Notes: generated from the sequence alone by a model not told the origin. A stretch of DNA of 64,000 nt from Micromonospora sp. C95 (GCF_018070465.1 NZ_JAGPXT010000008.1:186001-250000); one strand, 5' to 3'; positions 41,671 to 50,812 are shown, counted from the first letter of the stretch. Numbers and translations: made by a program.

Positions 41671-44046
41671 TCAGGCCGGGTTCTCCGGCAGCCGGAGCAG
41701 GGGTGCCCGGCCGGGCGCCTGCTCCGGCGTCGGCAGGTCCGTACGCGGCGGCGGATTCGGAATGGTCACCGGCTCGTCGCAGGTGACGCGCACCGGCTTG
41801 CCGTGGTGACGCAGCTCGATGACCGCGTCCGGGGCGGCGTGGTGCAGGGCGTACGTCGTGTCGTGGCCACGTACGTCGACCCGCAGCCGCATGCCGCACC
41901 ACTGGAGCGAGAAGGACAGGGCGTTGAGCCGGCTGGACAGGCACGGCGCGAACGACAACGTCCCGTCATGGTCCCGCAGGCCGCCGAACCCGGCGACCAG
42001 CGCGATCCAGGCACCCGCGAGCGAGGCCATGTGCACCCCGTCGCGGGTGTTCTCGTTCAGGTCGTGCAGGTCCATCAGCGCGGCCTCACGCAGGTAGCTG
42101 TGCGCCAGATCGGCGTAACCGACCTCCGCCGCCAGCACCGCCTGGGTGCAGGCCGACAGTGACGAGTCGCGGACCGTACGGCGCTCGTAGTAGAGGAAGT
42201 TGCGCAGCTTCTCCTCGGCGGTGAAGGCGTCGCCCCGCCAGTGCATGGCCAACTCCAGGTCGGCCTGCTTGATCACCTGCTTGCGGTACAGGTCGAAGTA
42301 CGGATAGTGCAACAGCAACGGATACTTGTCCGGTGGGGTCTGCTCGAAGTCCCACTCCTGCAACCGGGTGAAACCCTCCACCTGCTGGTGGACGCGCAGT
42401 TCCTCGTCGTACGGGATGTGCATGGCCGCGGCGGCGTCGCGCCACGCGGCGGCCTCCTCGTCGGTGACCCGGAGGTGGAACGCCTCGTCGCGGTACCGCA
42501 TCGCCGCCTCGGCGGCGGTCCGCAGGTTCCGCTGGGCCATCACGTTCGTGTAGATGTTGTCGTTCTTGACGGCGGTGTACTCGTCGGGACCGGTGACCCC
42601 GTCGATGTGGAAGTTGCCGGCGCGGTCGTGATGCCCGAGCGAGCGCCACAGCCGCGCGGTCTCCACCAGCAGCTCCAGCCCGATCTCCCGCTCCAGCTGC
42701 CGGTCGCCGCTGACCAGCACGTAGCGGCGCAGCGCGTCGGCGATGCCGGCCGCGATGTGAAACGCGGCGGTGCCCGCCGGCCAGTACCCCGACGACTCCG
42801 GCCCCTCGATGGTGCGCCACGGGAAGGCGGCACCGGCCAGGTTGAGCGTGCGTGCCCGTTCCCGGGCCTGCTCCAGGGTGGAGAAACGCCAGTACAGCGC
42901 GTCCCGTACGGCGGCCGGGTGGGTGTATGTCAGCACCGGCAGGACGAACATCTCCGTGTCCCAGAAGGCGTGCCCGTCGTACCCGGGGCCGGTGAGCCCC
43001 TTGGCCGAGATCGGCCGGCGTTCCGCCCGCGCGCCCGCCTGGAGCACGTGGAACAGACCGAACCGGACCGCCTGCTGCACCTCCGGATCCCCGTCCACCA
43101 CGACGTCGGCGGCATCCCAGAACTCGTCCAGGTACTCCCGCTGCTCACGGACCAGCCCGTCCCACCCGTCCAGTTTCGCCGCTGCCAGGGCGGCACCGAC
43201 CTGGTCGCGCAGCGCCGGCAGGGAACGCCGACTGGACCAGCCGTAGGTCAGGTACTTGACCACCTGGAGCTTCTGGCCCGGCTCCAGTACGCAGGCCACG
43301 GTGGTACGCACCCAGTCCTCGTAGCCCTCGGAGCCGACGGACGTCCGGGCCGGCGAGGCCACCTCGTGGTCCATGGCGGCGGCGACCCGTAGCCCGGAGA
43401 CCTTTGTCTGGTGGATCAGCAGCCCACCGGCGGGAGTGGTCAGCTCCTCCTCGGCCTGCAACGGCGACTCCAGTACGGCGGCGACGCGCGGGTCGCGGCT
43501 CTGCGGTGGCAACGTCTCGTTGGCCACCAGCTCCGACTGGACGATCAGCCGCAGCGGCTCGTCGTCGGCCACCTCCACCTCGTAGCGGATCGCGGCCACC
43601 GAGCGCTGCCGGAAGGAGACCAGCCGGGTGCTGTTCACCCGGACCTCGCGTCCGGCCGGTGAGCGCCAGTGCAGCGACCGGTGCAGGGTGCCGGCACGCA
43701 TGTCGAGGATCCGCTCGTGGGCGAGCACCTCGCCGTAGCGCACGTCGAGCGGCTCGTCGTCGACCATCAGCCGGATGAGCTTGCCGTTGGTGACGTTGAC
43801 GATGGTCTGGCCGGACTCGGGGAAGCCGAACCCGGCCTCCGCGTACGGCAGGGGTCGCAGCTCGTAGAACGAGTTGAGGTAGGTGCCGGGCAGCCCGTGC
43901 GGCTCCCCCTCGTCCAGGTTGCCGCGCAGGCCGACGTGCCCGTTGGACAGCGCGAACACCGATTCGGACTGGGCGAGCACGTCCATGTCCAGCCGGGTCT
44001 CCCGGACGTGCCACGGTTCGACCGGGTACGCCCGTTCCCGGATCAC
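41671..44046 (-). CDS. Glycoside hydrolase family 65 disaccharide phosphorylase
   Basis: 791 residues, full family length, GTG start. N-terminal beta-sandwich (residues ~15-270; GHVGLRGNLDEGEPHGLPGTY), then the (alpha/alpha)6 barrel with FWDTEMFVLPVL, TEGPESSGYWPAGT-type segment and the catalytic acid in GVTGPDEYTAVKNDN (Glu). Family members cleave maltose, trehalose or kojibiose with phosphate to give beta-glucose 1-phosphate. The adjoining beta-phosphoglucomutase gene, overlapping by four bases (GTGA), supports phosphorylase rather than hydrolase activity. Which disaccharide is used cannot be told. Confidence 0.92.
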   Translation of the reverse strand: MIRERAYPVEPWHVRETRLDMDVLAQSESVFALSNGHVGLRGNLDEGEPHGLPGTYLNSFYELRPLPYAEAGFGFPESGQTIVNVTNGKLIRLMVDDEPLDVRYGEVLAHERILDMRAGTLHRSLHWRSPAGREVRVNSTRLVSFRQRSVAAIRYEVEVADDEPLRLIVQSELVANETLPPQSRDPRVAAVLESPLQAEEELTTPAGGLLIHQTKVSGLRVAAAMDHEVASPARTSVGSEGYEDWVRTTVACVLEPGQKLQVVKYLTYGWSSRRSLPALRDQVGAALAAAKLDGWDGLVREQREYLDEFWDAADVVVDGDPEVQQAVRFGLFHVLQAGARAERRPISAKGLTGPGYDGHAFWDTEMFVLPVLTYTHPAAVRDALYWRFSTLEQARERARTLNLAGAAFPWRTIEGPESSGYWPAGTAAFHIAAGIADALRRYVLVSGDRQLEREIGLELLVETARLWRSLGHHDRAGNFHIDGVTGPDEYTAVKNDNIYTNVMAQRNLRTAAEAAMRYRDEAFHLRVTDEEAAAWRDAAAAMHIPYDEELRVHQQVEGFTRLQEWDFEQTPPDKYPLLLHYPYFDLYRKQVIKQADLELAMHWRGDAFTAEEKLRNFLYYERRTVRDSSLSACTQAVLAAEVGYADLAHSYLREAALMDLHDLNENTRDGVHMASLAGAWIALVAGFGGLRDHDGTLSFAPCLSSRLNALSFSLQWCGMRLRVDVRGHDTTYALHHAAPDAVIELRHHGKPVRVTCDEPVTIPNPPPRTDLPTPEQAPGRAPLLRLPENPA

Positions 44047-44795
44047 TCGGGCCGCCCGGTGTCGAGCAGGTCCGCGAGGTCGTCGACCACCACGTCGGCG
44101 CCGTGCGCGCGCAGCTCGTCGGCGTGGCCGGCCCGGTCCACGCCGATCACGTACCCGAAACCGCCGGCCCGGCCGGCTTCGACGCCGGCCAACGCATCCT
44201 CGACCACGGCGGCCTTCTCCGGCACCACGTCGAGCAGCTTCGCCCCGGCGAGGAAGGTGTCCGGATACGGCTTGCCGCGTAACCCCTCGGCCCGGGCGGT
44301 GAGGCCGTCCACCCGGGCCTCCAGCAGCGACTCCAGGCCGGCGGCGGCGACCACCTCGCGGCCGTTGGCGCTGGCGGTGACGACCGCCCGGCGCAGCCCC
44401 GCCGCGGCCACCGCCTTGAGGTACGCGACCGAGCCGGGATAGACGTCCACCCCGATGGTGCGGATTCGTTCCAACACCATGGCGTTCTTCTGGTTGCCGA
44501 GGCCGTGCACGGTCTGGGCACCCGGTGGATCCTCCGGTGCGCCCTCCGGCAGGTTGATGTCACGGGAGGCGAGGAAGGTCCGCACTCCGTCGAGCCGAGG
44601 GCGACCGTCGACGTAACGGTGATAGTCCGGCCCCGGATCGAACGGCCGGTAGGGCTCACCGGTGGTGGCCGACCGTCGGCGCAGGTAGTCGTCGAACGTC
44701 TCGGTCCAGGCGGCGTTGTGCACCCGGGCGGTCTGCGTGAGCACACCGTCGAGGTCGAAGAGAACAGCGGTCACATGATCAGGCAGGCCGAGCAT
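44043..44795 (-). CDS. pgmB: Beta-phosphoglucomutase (HAD family)
   Basis: 250 residues. HAD motif I FDLDGVLTQTA (Asp nucleophile and general acid/base Asp), cap-domain region with HGLGNQKNAMVLE, motif II VVTASANGREV, motif III Lys in GKPYPDTFL, and motif IV VVEDALAGVEAG. It converts beta-glucose 1-phosphate, the product of the following GH65 enzyme, to glucose 6-phosphate. Its stop overlaps the GH65 start (GTGA), so the two form a salvage unit for a disaccharide. No Shine-Dalgarno before the ATG; the mRNA may be leaderless. Confidence 0.92.
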   Translation of the reverse strand: MLGLPDHVTAVLFDLDGVLTQTARVHNAAWTETFDDYLRRRSATTGEPYRPFDPGPDYHRYVDGRPRLDGVRTFLASRDINLPEGAPEDPPGAQTVHGLGNQKNAMVLERIRTIGVDVYPGSVAYLKAVAAAGLRRAVVTASANGREVVAAAGLESLLEARVDGLTARAEGLRGKPYPDTFLAGAKLLDVVPEKAAVVEDALAGVEAGRAGGFGYVIGVDRAGHADELRAHGADVVVDDLADLLDTGRPE

Positions 44796-44860
44796 CGTAT
44801 CAATCTATCCGCCGATGCGTACCGGCAAACACACTTCCACGGATACCGGCGCGGCCCGGG

Positions 44861-45445
44861 TCAGAGTCCGGCTGCGGAGTCGTACCGGCGGCGTAGATCG
44901 GCCATCTCGGACGCCTCCAACGCCTCCTTCTCCGCCAGCTCCGCGTACTTGGCCGGGAACATCTGCCGCAGCCGGTCGATGAACCTGGTGTCCTCGGTCG
45001 CCTCGACCACCTGGATGCCCGCGGGTTCGACCGACATGTCGATGATCACCGGGCCGGCCAGTTTGACCGCCCAGTCCCACGGACGTCCCTGCTCGGCGAC
45101 CCCGCAGAGGTGGAAGCCGTAGACCGTCCGCACGTCGGCGAGCACGGTGACCTCGGCCGGTTCGTAGCCGTAGACGTGCACCCCGCAGATCACCGCGGGC
45201 TTGGTCTCCTCACCGTTCGCCACCTGTTGGATGTCGTGCCCGGCGTGGTTGTGCTGCTCCGGGTCGGCCTGTTCCAGCGTGGTACGCATCCAGTTCATGA
45301 TCTGCCCGTGCAGATCCGGCGGCTCAGATTTCGAGCTGGCTGAGTTGACCAGCACCACGGCACCGGTCGACACCACCAGCAGGATCACCGCCGCCCATAC
45401 GTAGCGGTGCCGGAGCCATCCCACGAAACTCTCCCGGGAAATCAT
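44861..45445 (-). CDS. Hypothetical single-pass membrane protein
   Basis: 194 residues; GAGAGG lies five bases before the ATG. One N-terminal membrane helix (YVWAAVILLVVSTGAVVLV) places the rest outside. The outer domain contains HNHAGHD, two Cys (VICGVHVYG, FHLCGVA) that may pair, and a charged C-terminal helix (YAELAEKEALEASEMADLRRR). No recognised family. It is transcribed toward pgmB/GH65 with a 65-base gap, so cotranscription is possible. Confidence 0.7.
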   Translation of the reverse strand: MISRESFVGWLRHRYVWAAVILLVVSTGAVVLVNSASSKSEPPDLHGQIMNWMRTTLEQADPEQHNHAGHDIQQVANGEETKPAVICGVHVYGYEPAEVTVLADVRTVYGFHLCGVAEQGRPWDWAVKLAGPVIIDMSVEPAGIQVVEATEDTRFIDRLRQMFPAKYAELAEKEALEASEMADLRRRYDSAAGL

Positions 45446-45936
45446 GATCGCCTCTCACCTCGTCGCCGGTTCTGTGCGTTGTGGACCGTTGGGACGCCTC
45501 CGGCGTGTCGACGCTCGACCGCCTCGGTCGGCGCGATGACAGCTGCCGGTGATACGACCGGTGGACCACCGTGCCCGGGTAGGTGTGACCGGTGAAGTTG
45601 GCCCAGGTGAGCGGCGCGCAGGCATTCGTCCGAGCGATGCGCAACCGGCACTGGGTTGCTCCCGTGCTGGCCGTGCTCAGCGCGTTTGCCCCCGCGCTGC
45701 GGCGATATGAGTCATTCCAACACGCTTGGGCCCCGCCCGGCAACATCGACGGCCCTCGACGGTCCCGGCGACGGCCCAGGACAGGCGCAGCATGCCGCAT
45801 GTCGGGTGACCCCCGCGTCGGTAAACCCCGACATGCGGCATGTCGGGCCGTCACCAGGAGGAAGGGGCGACATGCGGCAGGGTGGGCGCGACCGAGGCCG
45901 GGCGTTGCGGGCCCGAGTGGCTGGGTGAGTCGCGGG
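45446..45936. other. Intergenic region with palindromic repeats
   Basis: 491 bases. The left part presumably holds the promoter of the leftward membrane protein gene. The right part (45791-45883) contains copies of the GCGGCATGTCGGG palindrome family. A plus-strand frame beginning at 45592 has no start signal or recognisable product and I do not call it a gene. Confidence 0.6.
45791..45883. repeat. Cluster of GCGGCATGTCGGG palindromic repeats
   Basis: CATGCCGCATGTCGGG (45791-45806) and its exact reverse complement (45827-45842) form a 16-bp stem with a 20-base loop. The right arm overlaps a further unit GCGGCATGTCGGGC (45835-45848), and a partial copy GCGACATGCGGCAGG follows at about 45868-45882. 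The core is the same as in the element at 40452-40501. Confidence 0.85.
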
Positions 45937-46401
45937 TCAGTTCGGGCGCAGGGTCCAGATGACGGTCATCTCCGAGGTCGGCTTGCCCTCCTCGGTGGCG
46001 ATCTCCACGCGTACCGGAAATTCGGGTCGCTCGCCGGCCGCCAGTTCCGCGACCACCTCGGCCGGCGCGCGGCCGAGCCGCGCCGTCGCCCGCACCGGGC
46101 CGAGGGCGAGCTTGCGGTACGCGATCTCCGCCCGCACCGCCAGCGGCGTGGCCCGGTCGAGCAGGTGGCCGAACGCGGCGAGCACCACCGCACCGGAGGC
46201 GGTCTCCCCGAGGGTGAACATGGCCCCGGCGTGCGGGCCACCGACGTGGTTGTGGGTGGCCGGCGAGTCGGGCAGCCGGACCACCGCCCGCACCGAACCC
46301 TCCGCCTCCGGGGCCACCTCGACGAATTCAAAGCCGAGCGTACGGGCGAAGGGCACCGCCGCAAGCATGCCGGCCGCCACCTGCCGCGAGTCGATAGTCA
46401 T
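45937..46401 (-). CDS. DUF4442/PaaI-like hotdog thioesterase
   Basis: 154 residues, single hotdog fold: NHVGGPHAGAMFTLGETASG is the long helix with the usual HxGAxxxLxE-type active-site region, flanked by GSVRAVVRLPDSPATHN and VRATARLGRAPAEVVAELAAG strands. DUF4442 members are probable acyl-CoA thioesterases of unknown specificity. No Shine-Dalgarno precedes the ATG; a TAGCTT box 11 bases upstream allows a leaderless transcript. Confidence 0.85.
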   Translation of the reverse strand: MTIDSRQVAAGMLAAVPFARTLGFEFVEVAPEAEGSVRAVVRLPDSPATHNHVGGPHAGAMFTLGETASGAVVLAAFGHLLDRATPLAVRAEIAYRKLALGPVRATARLGRAPAEVVAELAAGERPEFPVRVEIATEEGKPTSEMTVIWTLRPN

Positions 46402-46506
46402 GCTGTCAAGCTACCCGCCGGTAACTTCGTCAGGCAAGGAGCGGACCGTGGCAGCGCAGACGGCCGACACGCCCGCTCCGGCGCACCTGCGCTGCCACGG
46501 TTCGGG

Positions 46507-46695
46507 TCAGCTCCGTTTGGCGTACGCCAGGAAGGACCGCCAGGTGTGGGGGGTGAAGGTGAGCGCCGGGCCGTGCCGGTCCTTGCTGTCGCGCACGCCC
46601 ACCACGCCGGGCAGGTTGTCGGCGACCTCCACGCAGTCCCCCTGGTTGCCGCTGCTGCGGCTGCTCTTGCGCCAGATCGCACCGGTCAGGTCCAT
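46507..46695 (-). CDS. DUF397 domain protein
   Basis: 62 residues, almost only the DUF397 domain: IWRKSSRSSGNQGDCVEVA then VGVRDSKDRHGPALTFTPHTWRSFLAYAK. DUF397 proteins are encoded next to XRE/DUF5753 regulators in actinobacteria and are thought to be their partners or antagonists (BldB/WhiJ-like systems). Here the ATG overlaps the end of a regulator gene that survives only as a 43-codon fragment, so this DUF397 gene appears orphaned. Confidence 0.9.
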   Translation of the reverse strand: MDLTGAIWRKSSRSSGNQGDCVEVADNLPGVVGVRDSKDRHGPALTFTPHTWRSFLAYAKRS

Positions 46696-46817
46696 GATTC
46701 CGCCGCCTCCGAGATCATCTTGAGGGTGGCCCCGTGCGGCAGCGCCTCGGCCCGGACGGACTCCCAGTGCTGCCGCAGGGAAATTACGTCCACAGTGCGC
46801 TCCACGATGGCGGCCAT
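46686..46817 (-). pseudogene. C-terminal fragment of an XRE/DUF5753 regulator
   Basis: The 43 codons from ATG 46817 include ISLRQHWESVRAEALPHGAT and end LKMISEAAESWT, the closing helix typical of DUF5753 regulators, with the stop overlapping the DUF397 start exactly as in intact XRE/DUF397 pairs. An in-frame TAG lies two codons upstream of the ATG and no helix-turn-helix part follows; a rightward gene occupies the DNA beyond. The regulator seems to have lost its first ~230 codons. Confidence 0.6.
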
Positions 46818-46871
46818 CAGCTACCGCAGCCTGGCGGCGGACCGGCCCCGGACCGCCCCCGGGCGTACCCG

Positions 46872-47144
46872 GTGCACGAGACACCGCACGCCCCGCTGCG
46901 TCCGCTGTGGTGCTGCCGGGCTTGCGGGCATCCGTGGCCCTGCTCGATGGCCCGCCAGCTGTTGAAGGTCGAGTACGGCCGCAACGAGATCGGCCTGTCG
47001 ATCTATCTCTCCGGCCTCTTCTACGAGGCCACCCGCGACCTCTACCGCCTCAACCCGGACGACGGCCCTACCCCACGGGAGTTGTTCACCCGCTTCGTCG
47101 CGTGGTCCCCCTACCGCCGCCCCCTGTCACCCCCGCCTCGATGA
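46872..47144 (+). CDS. Small Cys-containing actinobacterial protein of unknown function
   Basis: 90 residues if begun at GTG 46872; the true start is uncertain and may lie upstream. A Cys cluster near the start (LWCCRACGHPWPC) could bind zinc, followed by VEYGRNEIGLSIYLSGLFYEATRDLYRLN. Relatives occur near XRE/DUF397 genes in actinobacteria and are sometimes labelled flavin reductase without support in the sequence. It lies head to head with the remnant regulator. Confidence 0.6.
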   Translation: MHETPHAPLRPLWCCRACGHPWPCSMARQLLKVEYGRNEIGLSIYLSGLFYEATRDLYRLNPDDGPTPRELFTRFVAWSPYRRPLSPPPR

Positions 47145-47156
47145 TCGAGCGGGGGT
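47129..47156. terminator. Hairpin between convergent genes
   Basis: ACCCCCG-C-CTCGAT (47129-47142) pairs with ATCGAG-CGGGGGT (47144-47156), leaving one bulged C and a minimal loop; in practice the tip opens. It overlaps the stop of the small Cys protein gene and ends four bases before that of the convergent ATPase gene. Confidence 0.6.
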
Positions 47157-47160
47157 CAGG

Positions 47161-48462
47161 TCAGCGCCAGCCGACGTCGATGCGGTCGCCGCGCTCGTCG
47201 AAGAAGTGCAGGGCGTCCATGCGTACCTGGACCGCGAGCGGGTGGCCGGCGGTGACGGCAGGGTAGGGCGCGAGCCGGACCGCGAGTTCGGCCGGGCGGC
47301 GGTGGTGCCGGCCCGGGTCGTGCAGCACGCTGGTCCGGCTGCCGTTGACCGGCTGGGTCGTCGGCTCGTTGGCCCGGCCGGCGATCCGCTGCATCACCTG
47401 GCCGAACCGGCGCAGGCCGCGCTGACCGGGCGGCGTGTCCGCGTCCGCCGGGGCACCGATGTCGTCCACCATGATGGCGGTGGCGCCGATGTCGAGGAAC
47501 GCGAGCGACTCATGGCCGTGGTGTTCGAGGTAGCGAATCCGACCCTGGAGCACGTCACCGGCGGTGTCCGGGGCGACCGGGGTGAGCGCCTCGGCCCGCA
47601 TCCCGACCACGATTCGCTCGCCGTGGTAGTGCGCCACGGCCCGGCTGCGGATGTCGTCCCAGGGCAGGTAGAGCGCCTGCTCGCCGAGGGTGAGCGTGAC
47701 GTAGCGGTCGAGGTGGACGTAGACCGACGCCTCCAGCAGGTTCATCCGGGGGCTGCCCAGGAACGCGGCCACGTAGAGCGTCGCCGGCCGGCCGTACACC
47801 TGGGTCGGAGTGCCCACGTCCTGGAGGACGCCCTTGCGCATGATGGCGACGCGGTCGGCCATGGTCAGCGCCTCGGCCTGGTCGTGCGTCACGTAGATGG
47901 TGGTGACCCCCAGCTCGCGGGTCAGCCCGGAGATCTCCGCCCGCAGCTCCGCGCGCAGCCCACTGTCCAGGTTGGACAGTGGCTCGTCCATCAGGAACAG
48001 CCCCGGCCGGCGGACGATCGCCCGGCCCATCGCGACCCGCTGCCGCTGGCCACCGGAGAGCTGACTGGGACGTCGGGCCAGCACGTCACCGATGCCCAGC
48101 GCGCTGGCCACGTCGGTGACCCGCTCGCCGCGCGGGCTCGGCTCGACCCCGGCCAGCTTCAGCGGGAAGGCGATGTTGTCGTTGACGCTCATGTGCGGGT
48201 AGAGCGCGAAGTCCTGGAAGACCATCGCGATCTTTCGCTCCCGGGGCGGCAGGTCGTTGGCCAGTTCCCCGTTGAGCATCACCGCGCCGGAGGTCGGGTC
48301 CTCCAGGCCCGCGACCATCCGCAGCACCGTCGACTTCCCACAGCCGGACGGCCCGAGCAGCACCATGAACTCACCGTCGTTCACGTCCAGGTTGATGCTG
48401 TCGACCGCGACCGTGCCGTCGCGGAAGACCTTTGTGACGTCCTTGAGTGCGACGGTGGTCAC
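47161..48462 (-). CDS. Sugar ABC transporter ATPase, MsiK/UgpC/MalK type
   Basis: 433 residues from GTG 48462 in a GGGGAGGAGACG-GTG context; the frame upstream is not coding. Walker A LGPSGCGKST, signature LSGGQRQR, Walker B LFLMDEPLSNLD and H-loop VTHDQAEA are all intact. After ~240 come TOBE-type regulatory strands (SVYVHLDRYVTLTLGEQALYL; IVVGMRAEALTPV) as in MalK. No permease or binding-protein genes adjoin, so it may be a shared ATPase serving several sugar importers, as MsiK does in Streptomyces. It is ~55 residues longer than MsiK, from an insert around QRIAGRANEPTTQP. Confidence 0.9.
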   Translation of the reverse strand: MTTVALKDVTKVFRDGTVAVDSINLDVNDGEFMVLLGPSGCGKSTVLRMVAGLEDPTSGAVMLNGELANDLPPRERKIAMVFQDFALYPHMSVNDNIAFPLKLAGVEPSPRGERVTDVASALGIGDVLARRPSQLSGGQRQRVAMGRAIVRRPGLFLMDEPLSNLDSGLRAELRAEISGLTRELGVTTIYVTHDQAEALTMADRVAIMRKGVLQDVGTPTQVYGRPATLYVAAFLGSPRMNLLEASVYVHLDRYVTLTLGEQALYLPWDDIRSRAVAHYHGERIVVGMRAEALTPVAPDTAGDVLQGRIRYLEHHGHESLAFLDIGATAIMVDDIGAPADADTPPGQRGLRRFGQVMQRIAGRANEPTTQPVNGSRTSVLHDPGRHHRRPAELAVRLAPYPAVTAGHPLAVQVRMDALHFFDERGDRIDVGWR

Positions 48463-48607
48463 CGTCTCCTCCCCACCTCGTCCACGGAACCCCGAATGAC
48501 CGTGGCAAGGATCATGCGGATGGCACATCGGGTAAACGTGCCATGTTTGAATCGTGACAGACCTATTACGTTCCATCGACTAGCGGCGATTGTGCGGAAC
48601 TTCCAAC

Positions 48608-50797
48608 TCAGACCGGCTTCTCGCCGAGGAACACCTGGCGTACCACCCGCTCGGCGGCACGCCCGTCCTCCAGGGCGCAGAACCGTTCCCGGAAGCGCGC
48701 CCGGGCCTGCTCGGCGTCGGGTGACCTGAGCGCACCCGAGCGGAACACGTCGAGCAGTTCGGTGAAATTCCTGGCCACCGGGCCGGGCGGCTCGGCCATG
48801 AGGTCCAGGTAGACGCCCCGGGTCAGCCGGTAGGCGTCCCAGTCCGGCGCGTAGATGACTATCGGCCGGTCCAGGACGGCGTAGTCGAACATCGCCGACG
48901 AGTAGTCGGTGACCAGCACGTCGGCGGCCAGGTACAGATCCTCGACCCGGGGATGGGCACTGGCGTCCAGGACGCGGCCTCGGGCGGCCGCAGGTGGGCG
49001 CCGCCGGTCCCGGTCGTGGAAGTAGTGGCTGCGCATCAGCAGCAGGCCGGCGGGACCGAGCGCGTCCAGGAAGCGCTCCGGATCGAACGGCGGCCGGTAC
49101 CGGGGCAGATGCTCCCGGTGGGTCGGCGCGTAGAGCACGACCTGCTCACCGAGGCCGGCGTCGAACTCCGCGCGCCGCCGCAGCACCTCCTCGGGGGTCG
49201 CGGTGACCAGCCGGTCGTTGCGCGGGTAGCCCACCTCCAGGGTGGTGTACCCGGCCGGATAGGCGCGTTCCCACATCTGGGTGGAGAAGCTGTTCGAGGT
49301 GACGCTGTAGTCCCACCGGTCCACCCGGCGCAGCAGTCCCGCGAAGTCCATCCCGCCCGCGCCCAGCGGATAGCGCTGCTGGTCCAGCCCCATCACCTTG
49401 ACCGGGGTGCCGTGGTGGGTCTGCACGTGTACCGTGCCGGGCCGCTTGCGTACCGAGTCCGGGAAGTTGACGTTGTTTATCAGCCATCGGGCCCGGGCCA
49501 GCGTCCGGTGGTACGCGGGCGTGCCGGCGACCACGTACTCGACCCCCTCGGGCAGGGTGTGCACCCGGTCCCGCCGGACGATCCACACACCCCGGACCTG
49601 CGGTGCCAGCCGGCGGGCCGCTTCGTAGATCGCGGCGGGGTTGCAGGTGTAGCCGCGGTACCAGTACGCGGCGTAGACGGCCAGGTTGTCCTCGACCGGC
49701 CGACGCCGCTCGGCCCGCTGGTACTGGCGCAACGCCACGTCACGGACCCGCCGCACGCCGATGCGGGCCGGCGGCAGCACCCGTCGGCGGGTCCGGCCGG
49801 CAACCCGGCGGGCGGTCTCCCCCGCCCGGCTCGCGGTCCGCAACGCGCTGAACGTGCGCCACCGGCCCGCCGCCACCAGCCGGTGCTTGAGCCCGGCCAC
49901 CCCGCCCGGCACCCGATATCCCCGGGCAGGGCGGAACCGGGCGTGCTCGATGGCGACCCGGGCGAAGAAGGTCGGCCGCAGCTCCGGCCCGATCCGGTCG
50001 CCGTTGCCGAGCACCACCAGGTAGTGCCACATCATCCGCTCGAAGATCGCCGGCCGCAGTTCCTCGGCCCCGAACCGGTCCAACTCCCGGAACACCCGGT
50101 GCCACTGTTCGAACACATCGAAGTGCCGCTCGCCGCGGGTTCTCGTGATCGCCCCGGCCCGCCGCTGCCGGTAGTTCAGGCAGACCTGGTCCAGCACGCC
50201 GATCCGGTCGGCGGCCAGCAGCGCCGGATAGCTGAACGAGACGTCCTCGTACCAGCCGGGTGCGAAGCGCAGCCCCACGTCGGCCAGGAACTGCCGGCGG
50301 ACCAGCCGGTTCCACGCGGTGTGCAGCAGGTTCACCGTCTCCGGCCGCTCGACCAGCCGGAACGTCACCGGCCCGGGCGGCACGGGAAAGACCTCGGCCA
50401 TCGCGCTGCGGGTCACCGTGTCGTCCCAGTGCGCGCGTACGTGGTCGACGAGCAGCACGTCCGGCCGGGTCTCGCGCAGTCGGGCGGCCACCTCGACCAG
50501 GCAGTCCGCCGTCAACCAGTCGTCACCGTCGACGAACCAGACGTACTCGCCGGTGGCCCGGTCCAGCCCGATGTTGCGCGCCGGTCCCAGCCCGACGTTG
50601 TGGTCCAGGCGTACGGCGGTCACCCGCTCGTCACGGTCGGCGTACTCGGCAAGGATGTCGCCGCTGCCGTCGGGCGAGCAGTCGTCGATCCCGATCACCT
50701 CGATGTCGGCGACCGGCTGGGTGAGGATCGAGTCCAGGCATTCCCGCAGGTAGCCCTGCACCCGGAAGGCCGGAACGACGAAGCTGACAAGCGTCAT
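48608..50797 (-). CDS. Bifunctional GT2 glycosyltransferase / CDP-glycerol glycerophosphotransferase (TagF-like)
   Basis: 729 residues; GGAGGGG eight bases before the ATG. N-terminal GT-A glycosyltransferase 2 (~1-230): SFVVPAFRVQGYLRECLDSI, GIDDCSPDGS and the metal-binding DGDDW. C-terminal glycerophosphotransferase (~375-725): THHGTPVKVMGLD, YPRNDRLV, LYAPTHREHL, MRSHYFHD and VTDYSSAMFDY, the conserved blocks of TagF. TagF adds glycerol phosphate from CDP-glycerol to wall teichoic acid or related polymers. It is last in an operon with an ABC exporter and a CDP-alcohol transferase. Confidence 0.92.
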   Translation of the reverse strand: MTLVSFVVPAFRVQGYLRECLDSILTQPVADIEVIGIDDCSPDGSGDILAEYADRDERVTAVRLDHNVGLGPARNIGLDRATGEYVWFVDGDDWLTADCLVEVAARLRETRPDVLLVDHVRAHWDDTVTRSAMAEVFPVPPGPVTFRLVERPETVNLLHTAWNRLVRRQFLADVGLRFAPGWYEDVSFSYPALLAADRIGVLDQVCLNYRQRRAGAITRTRGERHFDVFEQWHRVFRELDRFGAEELRPAIFERMMWHYLVVLGNGDRIGPELRPTFFARVAIEHARFRPARGYRVPGGVAGLKHRLVAAGRWRTFSALRTASRAGETARRVAGRTRRRVLPPARIGVRRVRDVALRQYQRAERRRPVEDNLAVYAAYWYRGYTCNPAAIYEAARRLAPQVRGVWIVRRDRVHTLPEGVEYVVAGTPAYHRTLARARWLINNVNFPDSVRKRPGTVHVQTHHGTPVKVMGLDQQRYPLGAGGMDFAGLLRRVDRWDYSVTSNSFSTQMWERAYPAGYTTLEVGYPRNDRLVTATPEEVLRRRAEFDAGLGEQVVLYAPTHREHLPRYRPPFDPERFLDALGPAGLLLMRSHYFHDRDRRRPPAAARGRVLDASAHPRVEDLYLAADVLVTDYSSAMFDYAVLDRPIVIYAPDWDAYRLTRGVYLDLMAEPPGPVARNFTELLDVFRSGALRSPDAEQARARFRERFCALEDGRAAERVVRQVFLGEKPV

Positions 50798-50812
50798 CGT
50801 GCCGGCCCCTCC

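Noticed and set aside
45592..46965. 457-codon plus-strand frame
   Set aside because: It spans the palindromic repeats and runs antisense to the hotdog thioesterase and DUF397 genes, without domain similarity.
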